This document shows, one piece after another, positions 9,039 to 17,300 of a stretch of DNA of 64,000 nt. A model generated the notes under the pieces. It searched no databases. It was not told the DNA's origin and saw only the letters and a list, made by a program, of their open reading frames with translations. Where the stretch lies: assembly GCA_026004535.1 (NCBI GenBank), contig BPJI01000001.1:492584-556583 (forward strand), read 5' to 3'. The translations under genes and the position numbers were made by a program. Source of the DNA: Candidatus Parcubacteria bacterium (GTDB lineage Bacteria > Patescibacteria > Paceibacteria > UBA6257 > HR35). Position 1 is the first letter of the stretch; every line of letters starts with the position of its first letter.

Positions 9039-9731
9039 TTAGTGTTCACTTAATGCGACCCTTAAAAAAACACTAGTTAAAGCAAAAAATATTAAAGCTT
9101 GAACAAAACCAACAAAAATTTCCAAAAACAAAAACGGTAAAGGAGCTAAAAAGGCCATAAGAAAACTAATTGTTAAAATCAAAACTTCACCGGCAAAAAT
9201 ATTACCAAAAAGTCTAAAGCTAAAAGAAATAATCTTGGAAAATTCAGAAATTATTTCTAAAACACCTATTGGATTTAAAAATCTCCTAAAATAATGAAAA
9301 CTTTTCTTTGATAAGGCTATTAAATTAATAGCGCCAACTGAAATTAATGCTAAAGCCAAAGCCATATTTAAATCAGAATAAGCAGTTCTTAAAAGATGAA
9401 TTTTCTCTTCGTGATGTTTAAGATAGATACTCCCAAATCCTGGGAAAATTCCCAACCAATTACTAATTAAAATATAAATAAAAAAACTAAAACAAAAAGC
9501 AAAAATTTTTATATTTTTTATTCCCGTTGTTTCTTGCCAAAAATTATAAACTTTTTCAAAAATAATTTCCATTAATAATTGAATTTTTAATGGTTGTTTT
9601 TCTTTAAGGTTTTTTCTAAGAATAAAAGAAAAAACTATTAAAATCAAAACGGCTACAAAACCAGCTAAAAGAGTATTAGTCACTTTCAAAAAATTATTTT
9701 CAAAAATTACTTCTGGTTTTAAACTGATCAT
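9039..9731 (-). CDS. atpB: ATP synthase a subunit
   Basis: The 230-residue membrane protein has five to six helices. The key helix reads SFSFRLFGNIFAGEVL, containing the essential arginine that faces the c-ring, and the last helix ends FVQALIFFALTSVFL. It is the first gene of atpBEFHAGDC; no atpI is seen upstream. The operon promoter should lie in 9732-9790, but no clear consensus box was found there. Confidence 0.96.
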   Translation of the reverse strand: MISLKPEVIFENNFLKVTNTLLAGFVAVLILIVFSFILRKNLKEKQPLKIQLLMEIIFEKVYNFWQETTGIKNIKIFAFCFSFFIYILISNWLGIFPGFGSIYLKHHEEKIHLLRTAYSDLNMALALALISVGAINLIALSKKSFHYFRRFLNPIGVLEIISEFSKIISFSFRLFGNIFAGEVLILTISFLMAFLAPLPFLFLEIFVGFVQALIFFALTSVFLRVALSEH

Positions 9732-10342
9732 TTTAATATCTTATTTTAACAAAAATTAAAAAAATTAACAATAATTTTAACCAAGTAGCTCAGACAACCT
9801 AAAACTATAGAAAAAATAATTTTATAATGTCTTATTTATATTATTTCTTATAAAGAAGTCGGTATTTTAACTAAAGTATCTGTTAAAAATCAATCCCCTA
9901 TTTTTTCTCGGTCTAAGTTTTGCCTAATCGTGATTTACTTTATTATGAAGTTAATAAAACCCGGAAATCTTTTCGAAATAAATCTTTAACTTTTTAGGTA
10001 ATTAATAAGATTAAGGTTAGATTTTATATTTTGATTGGTATTGCTGAAAATGATAAAATTCGAGAAATATCTTAGGCGATATTTAATAGTTCTGATTTAA
10101 TGGATAAAAAAGGAAAAAGAATTATTATAAAAATTAAGAAAGAAATTTAAAAAACAAGGAAAGGTAAATAAAGAAAATTAATCATGATTAATACTTTTTG
10201 ATTATTCTTAATAAAAATGAATGATTTGTTTCATTCTTTTCAAGTAACTAGAAGAAATTGTTTTTGAACGAGATAGGTTTATTTTTCTCAATTATTAACA
10301 AAGTTATTGTTGCCAACCCACTAGATATAAAATCTAATATTT
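9732..10342. other. Gene-poor gap with a decayed plus-strand reading frame
   Basis: No intact gene is visible in these 611 bases. Between about 9940 and 10150 the plus strand reads as one frame with two internal stops: YYEVNKTRKSFRNKS, then INKIKVRFYILIGIAEN, then AIFNSSDLMDKKGKR. This looks like a decayed coding sequence, but I do not recognise the family. The start of the gap (9732-9800) should hold the atp operon promoter. Confidence 0.4.
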
Positions 10343-10666
10343 TTAAATTTTAGCTATTAAGATCGATAAACCAAAACTAATTATAGAAACAATAAAGAGT
10401 ATCAACCAACGAAAGAGAAATTTCTTCAATGACCATTTTGAATCTTTTTTGATGAAACTAAAAATAATGGCAAGGATTAAAAAGATTATGCCCAGACCAA
10501 CAAAAAGAAACGGCCAAATATAAGCTAAACCCCTTAGATCGAGCCAACCAGTAGCTTGAGTTTGAGAAATTTTCACACCAATACCAAAGAAAAGAAAAAT
10601 TGAAACCACCAAACTTAACAAAGAAAGAAAACTAAATATCTTTCGTAGGGTAATAAAAATTTTCAT
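10343..10666 (-). CDS. Small integral membrane protein, three helices
   Basis: The 107-residue protein has three hydrophobic helices (about residues 10-32, 47-71 and 86-106), separated by a short periplasmic loop and a basic cytoplasmic loop (FIKKDSKWSLKKF). No enzyme motif is seen and I do not recognise the family. Similar small three-helix proteins often accompany pilin-like or secretion genes in candidate-phyla genomes, but none are next to it here. It stands alone between a decayed region and an HTH gene. Confidence 0.6.
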   Translation of the reverse strand: MKIFITLRKIFSFLSLLSLVVSIFLFFGIGVKISQTQATGWLDLRGLAYIWPFLFVGLGIIFLILAIIFSFIKKDSKWSLKKFLFRWLILFIVSIISFGLSILIAKI

Positions 10667-10708
10667 AATTGCATTAATTTTATATTATTTTAATTTTAAT
10701 TTTAATTT

Positions 10709-10975
10709 TCATTCTCTACCAAGTTTCAATATCACATCGCCGTATTCTTTCATAGCTTTTTTTACTGCTGCCTCAATTAATTTTTTCTGCTGAATAGTTA
10801 GTGTTTTACCTCTCAAATAATCAATTTCATTAGCGGGAATATAATATCTCCCATCAATCTTTTTGGCTCTAATTAAACCAGCCTTTATTTTCTTAAAAAC
10901 AGCAACCCTACTAATTCCAAGCATCCTCGCTAATTCAGTTATAGTTAAAAATTGTTTATTTTGCTTATTTTTCAT
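10709..10975 (-). CDS. Helix-turn-helix DNA-binding protein (excisionase/MerR-like)
   Basis: The 88-residue protein contains a winged HTH of the excisionase/BldC type, residues 9-55: LTITELARMLGISRVAVFKK, then a wing ending DGRYYIPANEID. Its C-terminal helix (KKLIEAAVKKAMKEYGDVI) probably mediates self-association or contact with a partner. In candidate-phyla genomes such proteins often pair with toxin-like or recombinase genes; the neighbouring gene is a small membrane protein, so no partner can be named. A palindromic repeat copy lies about 110 bases upstream of its start. Confidence 0.75.
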   Translation of the reverse strand: MKNKQNKQFLTITELARMLGISRVAVFKKIKAGLIRAKKIDGRYYIPANEIDYLRGKTLTIQQKKLIEAAVKKAMKEYGDVILKLGRE

Positions 10976-11081
10976 TATTAACCATTATGCCATACTAATT
11001 CTAATTTACCCATATCATTAAAATAGTGGAAAGTTTTCCTCCTCGAATCAATCATTATTTCGTTTATTCAATTTTTAATAC

Positions 11082-11188
11082 CAAGCAACATTTTAATAGG
11101 GGTCAATCCTAAAAAACAAGAAGATGCGGGGGAGTGAATATACAAAACAACATTCTCACATTCTGCAGAATGTGAGAATGTTTTGTAT
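11082..11188. repeat. Palindromic repeat, copy A (intact palindrome next to a decayed long-form arm)
   Basis: Bases 11140-11188 form a near-perfect palindrome centred on CTGCAG, with arms of about 24 bases that begin TACAAAAC and carry CATTCTCACATTCT. Bases 11082-11139 resemble a decayed version of the long insert seen in copies D, F and G: CAACATTTTAATAGGGG, then GAAGATGCGGGGGAG, compared with AACATTCTAACAGGGG and GGAGGATGTGGAGGG in copy F. It lies between the HTH gene and the Cys-repeat gene and could act as a transcription barrier. Confidence 0.85.
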
Positions 11189-11259
11189 CGCAAAAAAGAA
11201 TTTAGAAGAATATTTTAAAAAATTAAAAAGTGATTTTTATTTTTTTAAAAATAAAACCA

Positions 11260-13269
11260 TCATCTCTCAAATATGCTTTCTTCAATTATAATTTTTTGAA
11301 GCTCTGCCTTTATTTTATTTGGATTTATTTTTTCAAGACCTTCGAGAGGATAGACTTGAGAAAAATTTTGAAAATCTTCAAAAAATTCTCTCCAAGCTTT
11401 TTCTTCTTCGCCGGCAAAGATTAAATTTAATGTCTTATTCAATAATGGTAAAAGCCAATTATCATTCTGCCAATTTTTCTTCTGAAGTTCTTCTTCGTAT
11501 TTTTCTGCCTTTTCAAGATATTTAGATTTAAAATCTTGATTACTCTTTATAAATTTACCATTGTCTATTAAGAAATATTCATCAACACATGGCGCTGTTT
11601 CATTAAAATCATAGCAAAAACATCTATATCGTGGATTTTGAGGTGTATAAAAATCTTCTTCTTTTTTCTTTATATATTCGAGATTTTCTAAAACCGAATC
11701 ACAAAAATCTTCGTAACAAAAATTTTTTTCTGCCTTTAAATACAATTTGCCATTTTTTCTCATTAATAATGGAATATGCCTTAAACTTAATTTGCTTTCA
11801 AGTATATCTTTATATACTGAATAGATTGTATTCCTTTCGATAGGATAACAAAGACCCCTTGGTTTTGAAACGGTTCTTTCAATTAAATATAAAAAATCCA
11901 TATATTTAAAAAAATAAATTTCTCCTCCATAATCAGATATCCACAAATCTAATACTCGTGATTGATTATTACTCCCATTTTTTACTATATTTAATTCAAG
12001 GCTTTCGCCACATTGATAAGCACCACAGGATAGACCCGTTGAGTTAATAATATATTGCAAATTATTTATAATAAACATAAATCCATCTCTTAAGGTGGTT
12101 ATAAACTTTCGTTCGATCGTCAATCCCCCTATTATATTTTTTCCTTCTTTCAAATCTCCTAATCGTATTTCTATAAATTTATTTACTGATGAATTATTTG
12201 TTATTGTAGAATTTTCTGATAAACGTGTCTCTTTTTTAGTTTCGGAAACATTCAAATAACAATAATCTTTATTCTTTTCATTTTGTAGTTTTTCACAAAT
12301 ATATTGATTCTGAGTATTTAAAGCAATGTCCCAGTAACAATAGTCTTTTATGTCTTCATCGTCTATTTTTTCGCAAATAGATGGATTTTGCTGAAGCACG
12401 GCAATTGATCGATAACACCATCCTTTTTTTAGTTTATCTTCAATTTTATTACAAATAGATAGATTTTGAGTGATCTCGCCTACCACTTGATAACAATAGC
12501 TTTTTCCATATAAATAATTCTTAATATTTTCACAAAAAGATATATTTTGTTTGGCTTGAGCAATGCTTTGATAACAAAAATCTTTAAAACACCAATCCCA
12601 TACACTTACTTCATTACAAACAATCTTATCACAAATAGATGAATCTTGTTTAACTTGAGCAATTCTTGAATAACAATAGTCTTTTTTGTTTGAATAATAT
12701 AACTTATCACAAATAGATAAATCTTGTTTGATTACGGCGAGCAATTTATAACAATCATCTTTTACAAAAGAATCATTTATTTTGTCACAAATATATAAAT
12801 CTTGTTTAGCTTGAGCAACTTTTAAATAACAATTATTTTTGAAATATTCATTGTTTTCATAATAATTTTCGTTCTCTTCGTATTGAATTTTATCGCAAAT
12901 AGATAAATCCTTTTTTGTTTCAGCGATTTTTAAATAACAATAGTACTTTTTAGTCTTATCGTTTATTCTATCACAAATAGATAAATCTTGTCTTTCTTCT
13001 GCAATATCCAAATAACAAAAGTTTTTTACCCATTCTTTTTGTATCTTGTCACAAATTAAAAAATCTTGTTCGGATTTAGCAAAATTCCAATAACAGCTAT
13101 CTTTTTGTTCTTCTTGCACATTATTACAGATTTCTAAAATGTTTTTTATTTGTAATTTAATGTTTAATTTTTCTTTAATGTTTAAAGTTCCAAAATTTCG
13201 AACTAAATATATTATTAAAAAAGATAATCCTAATAAAATTATCAAGGATAAAAATAGCCTTTTTCTCAT
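11260..13269 (-). CDS. Membrane-anchored protein with eleven Cys-pair repeats
   Basis: The 669-residue protein has an N-terminal signal-anchor helix (residues 5-24). About residues 45-345 then hold eleven repeats of about 26 residues with the pattern ICDKI (x about 8) CY xx IA xx KQDLS, each with two cysteines. Most of the protein should lie outside the membrane, where the pairs could form a ladder of disulfides. The C-terminal half (about residues 360-669) has no repeats and includes scattered cysteines and an acidic helical end; its family is unknown to me. Spacing of cysteines in units 4 and 7 is longer, which suggests small insertions. It is a single-gene unit between repeat copy A and the decayed YgjP gene. 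A role in surface adhesion or redox handling is speculative. Confidence 0.7.
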   Translation of the reverse strand: MRKRLFLSLIILLGLSFLIIYLVRNFGTLNIKEKLNIKLQIKNILEICNNVQEEQKDSCYWNFAKSEQDFLICDKIQKEWVKNFCYLDIAEERQDLSICDRINDKTKKYYCYLKIAETKKDLSICDKIQYEENENYYENNEYFKNNCYLKVAQAKQDLYICDKINDSFVKDDCYKLLAVIKQDLSICDKLYYSNKKDYCYSRIAQVKQDSSICDKIVCNEVSVWDWCFKDFCYQSIAQAKQNISFCENIKNYLYGKSYCYQVVGEITQNLSICNKIEDKLKKGWCYRSIAVLQQNPSICEKIDDEDIKDYCYWDIALNTQNQYICEKLQNEKNKDYCYLNVSETKKETRLSENSTITNNSSVNKFIEIRLGDLKEGKNIIGGLTIERKFITTLRDGFMFIINNLQYIINSTGLSCGAYQCGESLELNIVKNGSNNQSRVLDLWISDYGGEIYFFKYMDFLYLIERTVSKPRGLCYPIERNTIYSVYKDILESKLSLRHIPLLMRKNGKLYLKAEKNFCYEDFCDSVLENLEYIKKKEEDFYTPQNPRYRCFCYDFNETAPCVDEYFLIDNGKFIKSNQDFKSKYLEKAEKYEEELQKKNWQNDNWLLPLLNKTLNLIFAGEEEKAWREFFEDFQNFSQVYPLEGLEKINPNKIKAELQKIIIEESIFER

Positions 13270-13418
13270 TTAATCTTATTGTTTAATTATATCATGACTC
13301 TCTTTATCAAATAATTGCTCTTTTATTTTTTTCATCGTAACCTCAAAGCATCTTTCAATTTTTTAAATCGTTCATTATTTCTTAATTTCGGGAAAAATCT
13401 CGTATCAATTAGCTCGTA

Positions 13419-13912
13419 TCAATTAGGATAATCATTGTATATTTTAATCCTATATGCAGATAATAATCTTTGATAGTGCGAAAATTCAGGACATAATTTT
13501 TTAACCAATAGCCAAAATTCTTTGCGATGATTTCTAATTAATAAATGACACATTTCATGAATAACAACATACTTTATCAATTCTTATGGCAAAAATTTTA
13601 ATTTTTTATTCAAAATAATTTTTCCATCCAGACTACAACTTCCCCACCTTGCCTTCATCAACCTAAAAGAAACTTTATTTGGCTTAACATTCAAAATTGA
13701 ACTAACTTCATCTATATATCTTTCAACAATACCCTCCAAATCATTATGAGCATAAACTTTCAAATTCTCACTCAAACTTTTTATCTCCTCCAACAAAGCA
13801 AACTTCTTCTCCAACCACCTTTTATGCCTCTCAACAACTTCCTTAACATTTCCATCAAAATTTTCCGGCACAATCACCTTCAACCTAAAATCCCTAATCT
13901 CTAAACTTAAGT
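13419..13912 (-). pseudogene. YgjP-like metal-dependent protease (M48/WLM), in-frame stop
   Basis: One frame runs from about 13912 to 13419 with a single TAA at about 13582. Before the stop it reads FRLMKARWGSCSLDGKIILN, typical of the YgjP family. After the stop it continues in the same frame with ELIKYVVIHEMCHLLI, containing the zinc-binding HExxH, and ends YNDYPN. The stop falls where the family has a residue between LP and ELI, so one A-to-T change (AAA to TAA) explains it. The start codon is also unclear. YgjP-like genes often sit beside restriction systems, as here, downstream of res. Confidence 0.8.
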
Positions 13913-14008
13913 ATTTACTTTTCTTTTAATCACCAAGTAATCTTTCATTATTTTCTGCTATAGCAATGAATAATGAAACATTCAGATAAACTAATTTGAA
14001 ATGTGTGG

Positions 14009-14082
14009 TATAATATTAATGTAATCACGATGGGGGGACTACCAAAGGGTTTCGTCCCGCGGGAATGCCCCCTGTTTTTATT
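14009..14082 (+). ncRNA. Candidate small structured RNA with extended -10 promoter and terminator
   Basis: The plus strand has an extended -10 box TGGTATAAT (TATAAT at 14009-14014). About 18 bases later comes a GC-rich segment: a run of six G at 14032-14037, GGGTTTCGTCCC, the self-complementary CCCGCGGG, and a closing run of C at 14068-14072, then T5 at 14075-14079. The outer G and C runs pair. This gives a predicted transcript of about 60 bases ending in an intrinsic terminator, with G+C far above its surroundings and no open reading frame of note. It points toward the 3' end of res. I know no family with this sequence. It could also simply be a terminator for res read in the other direction, though T-runs favour the plus strand. 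Confidence 0.5.
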
Positions 14083-14105
14083 TAGATATTAATTTTTTCA
14101 CAAAA

Positions 14106-16337
14106 CTAAAGCGCCAATTCTAACCAATTATCAAAAGAATTAGCTTTAAAATGTTTACTTGTTTTATTAAAATATATCCAACGTCCTCGATAATTTCGTA
14201 AATCAGTATTGGTAACTATCCCACCAAAAAGTTTTTTACCTTTCTTATTTTCGATTTGGATATACTTGTATAAGCCATCAATTTTTGGACCGGCAACCTG
14301 CTTTGTTAATCCTGCTTTAGTATCGAGTAAACCAATTCTTCCATCTTTAAGCTTTATAATAAAGTCAACATAAAAAGGCTTTATTTCATTACTTATTAAG
14401 TAAGGAATAGCAAAAAATTTTCTGTCTCTATCTTCGTTTTTAAACCACCAAACAACTTTATCAGATTTTTCTAAAAATTTTATAAATGCTTTTTCTAAGT
14501 CGGACTGAAATCTCCCATAAAATGGCTTCATTACTGATTTTTTAACATTTTCTTTCTTATACTCACCCCAATACTCAATTTTCTCTGGTATGTTCCAATT
14601 TTCTACAAATTTTATCTCTGGTTCTCTCTTTGAAACTTCTTTTATATATTCACTTTTAGCTTTATCAATAACATTTTTAAAATGATCTATGTTATTTTCA
14701 CTTAATACAATTTTAATTATTTCTTCTTCATCTTCTCCCCATTTTGTTTTAAATTCTAATTGAAAAAATTTATAAATTGATTGCTTTACTTTATCCACTG
14801 ATCTATCTTCAGGATATAAAGAAACCTCACCCCCTCTTAAGCTTTCCCTTACAAAAAAATCAAATAATTTTTGATAATCATAGCTTTTCATTTTAATCGG
14901 TCTATCTCCAACTAAAACTTTACCAGTTAAAACATCAATATCTTCAGCTTTCCAATCACTAAACACCCTCATATCCATTTTTTGCGATTTCCTATTAATT
15001 TTCTTTTTTAATCTATAATTTTTTGCTATATTTAAAAAAATATTAATAAACAATGGCGATAATCTTGTTTTTTCTCGATGGCGCACTGAATAACAAGACA
15101 ATAAATTGATTGGTTTGTATTCTGGAATTCTCTCACTTGTATATATCGCTAAATAACCACCAGCTAAATCTTCTTTTACTTCAATATCACTTAAATTTGT
15201 ATAAATATAACCATAATTTAAAATTTCACTTTTATAATGTCCATTGTCCGGCTCAGGCATTCGCATAATCCTACCAACTGTTTGAATTGAAAAAATAGGG
15301 CTGTGCCATTCTCTAAACAAAACTAAAATTTGTGCTCTCGGGCAATCCCAACCCAAAGCTATTGCTTCTTTAAAAAGTAAAACCTCAACTTCGCTATCCG
15401 GTTTTTCTACCTCTTCTTTATTAATATGCTCGCCAGATAACCAAACTGCTAATCTACCATTAGTAGTTGTAATTTTATATTTGTCTCTTAATATTCTTAT
15501 AACCAAATCTTTATGTTCTAATTCTGTTTTACCAATTTGTCTTGGTAATTGAATTAATACTAACGGATTAACTTTTGCTCCTTCTTTTTGATATGCTTTC
15601 ACTAATTCTTCACGTTTTTTCAATGCCGCATCAATCACTAATTCATCACTACTTCCACTTAACTTAGATTCGATCTTCCCTTTTTTAATGAGATTTATAA
15701 ATTGATCATTAAGAATAATTGCTTTTTTAATCATCCCTTCTTTTTTAACTTCTTCAAGATCAACAGACACCATATCATCTGGATTTTTCAGAACCGGAGT
15801 CGCTGAAACCTCTATGGTTAATTTTGGTCCAATCATATTAATCAAGCCCTGAGAAATTTCACTAGTTGCGTGATGATGTGCTTCATCAATAATCAAAATT
15901 ATCTCTCTACCCTCTTCTTTGGTTCTTTCTAATACTTTAGATAAATTAAATTCTTGCTCATTATCTCGAATATAAACGTTGTCTTTTTTATTTATACTTT
16001 CCCAGTTAAAAAATAAAATTTCATTCTCGCTAATTTTTCTATCATCCAAGTCCTCAAAAAATGAACACTTTAACACCCGACTTGTTTCAAAATAATTTTC
16101 TAACTTTTCTCGGCTTTGAATATGAAGTTGTCTTGGCGCGGTCCAAATAAAACTAAGCGCCTGTTTAACTTCTCTATCATCAACTAATTGTTTCAAAAAC
16201 TCCGCCATCATTATTGTTTTTCCCGAACCCGTCGGCGCTTTAAAAACTAATTTTTTACCACCACTTAAATTCAAAAGCCTTTTAGCTTTCGTCAATAACT
16301 CATCTATTGCGTTTTGTTGGTAAATTTTTAGTTGCAT
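14106..16337 (-). CDS. Type III restriction enzyme Res subunit (helicase-nuclease)
   Basis: The 743-residue protein has superfamily-2 helicase motifs: QQNAIDEL near residue 7, Walker A APTGSGKT near 33, Walker B DEAHHH near 151, SATPVL near 178, ALGWDCPRA near 330, and QTVGRIMRMP near 357. A C-terminal PD-(D/E)XK nuclease shows VDFIIK and GLLDTKAG near residue 675. With the Mod subunit it cuts DNA near unmethylated sites using ATP. It is somewhat short for Res (commonly 850-1000) but all motifs are present. Its start overlaps by 10 bases the broken Mrr-like gene that separates it from mod. Whether the system still works is uncertain because the two companion genes are decayed. Confidence 0.9.
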   Translation of the reverse strand: MQLKIYQQNAIDELLTKAKRLLNLSGGKKLVFKAPTGSGKTIMMAEFLKQLVDDREVKQALSFIWTAPRQLHIQSREKLENYFETSRVLKCSFFEDLDDRKISENEILFFNWESINKKDNVYIRDNEQEFNLSKVLERTKEEGREIILIIDEAHHHATSEISQGLINMIGPKLTIEVSATPVLKNPDDMVSVDLEEVKKEGMIKKAIILNDQFINLIKKGKIESKLSGSSDELVIDAALKKREELVKAYQKEGAKVNPLVLIQLPRQIGKTELEHKDLVIRILRDKYKITTTNGRLAVWLSGEHINKEEVEKPDSEVEVLLFKEAIALGWDCPRAQILVLFREWHSPIFSIQTVGRIMRMPEPDNGHYKSEILNYGYIYTNLSDIEVKEDLAGGYLAIYTSERIPEYKPINLLSCYSVRHREKTRLSPLFINIFLNIAKNYRLKKKINRKSQKMDMRVFSDWKAEDIDVLTGKVLVGDRPIKMKSYDYQKLFDFFVRESLRGGEVSLYPEDRSVDKVKQSIYKFFQLEFKTKWGEDEEEIIKIVLSENNIDHFKNVIDKAKSEYIKEVSKREPEIKFVENWNIPEKIEYWGEYKKENVKKSVMKPFYGRFQSDLEKAFIKFLEKSDKVVWWFKNEDRDRKFFAIPYLISNEIKPFYVDFIIKLKDGRIGLLDTKAGLTKQVAGPKIDGLYKYIQIENKKGKKLFGGIVTNTDLRNYRGRWIYFNKTSKHFKANSFDNWLELAL

Positions 16338-17296
16338 ATATTTATTTCTTTTTCGCTAATCAAATCATCGATATCTGGTATTTCAAAATTTTCTATTGGT
16401 TTAATATAATTTAAAAGATAATGTTCTAAAGAAAATTCGCCTTCTTTTAAAATATTTAAAGTATCCCCGTCATCCTCTTTTTCTAATTCTTGCCATTTGC
16501 TCATATTTATTGGCCCTTCTAAATAGCTTTCTTTATCTGGAACAATGATTTTCTTATTAAGATAATCGTAAAGTCCCAAAGAAACATCTACTGGTACTAT
16601 TTGGTATAAAAATTTTCTAATTAAATTCATTTTTAATGTCAAACCTTTCAAAAATATTTCTAAATCATCAATAAAAAATTTTTCTGGTTTTTAAAAACAC
16701 ACTTAAACATTACATCACTTTTTGGATTAAGTATTAATTTATCACTAATAAGTTGGGTTAAGATTTCTTTGGATATTTTTGATAACCAATTTATAACGGG
16801 GAGCTTATTGAGCCTTAATTGTTCTGGATCAAAATATTTTGGTATTTTACTAAAATCTTTCTCAACCGGATATATAGTTAATTGCCATTTCTCAATAGAT
16901 AAGAGTTTTGCTACTATTTTTTTATATATTTTTAATTTTTACATCTGAAGAGTTATTTTTTAGAGCGGAGCATAGTTTAATATTTAATCTTAGGGCTTTA
17001 TTCAAAGCTTCCTTCGTAAAACCGGAATTACTAAATACAATAACCTCGTCGGCATTTAAATCTCTACTTTTGGAATCAACAATATCTAATACACAGATGC
17101 CTACAGGTTTATTCCAATCTTTACATTCTATAAATAAAAACTTTTTTCCATTATGTAAATTCCCTCTTACTTCCACGTCTATATCTCTACATCCATCTGG
17201 CCCTTTGATAATAGAATTAATTTTAATATCAGCCGATTGATATAGTGCTTTCATAATACTCCCTACTAAATTTTGGTATTTAATTCCTTTTTTCAT
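16328..17296 (-). pseudogene. Mrr-like restriction endonuclease, broken by frameshift and stop
   Basis: The 5' piece (17296-16922, 124 codons) has an Mrr-type nuclease core: GPDGCRDIDVEV, then LFIECKDWNKPVG (D...ECK), then VFSNSGFTKEALNKA. It ends SSDVKIKNI. A second frame then continues from about 16933 with KKIVAKLLSIEKWQLTIYP, runs about 80 codons, meets a TAA near 16694-16696 after MFKCVF, and goes on in the same frame through KPEKFFIDDLEIFLKG into the 107-codon open frame ending at 16328. Deleting two bases near 16930 gives DVKIKIYKKIVAKLL, so one ancestral gene of about 320 codons is likely. It sits between mod and res with 4-base spacing to mod and a 10-base overlap with res. A nuclease inserted in a type III operon is unusual. 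Confidence 0.7.
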
Positions 17297-17300
17297 TTTT

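Noticed and set aside
9780..9805. AAGTAGCTCAGACAACC recalls a tRNA D-arm.
   Set aside because: No anticodon arm, T-arm or acceptor stem can be built around it. No tRNA gene was found in the window.
13396..13425. Direct duplication of CTCGTATCAATTAG near the end of the YgjP remnant.
   Set aside because: At 13-14 bases in AT-rich DNA with nothing between, it is too short to be an attachment site.
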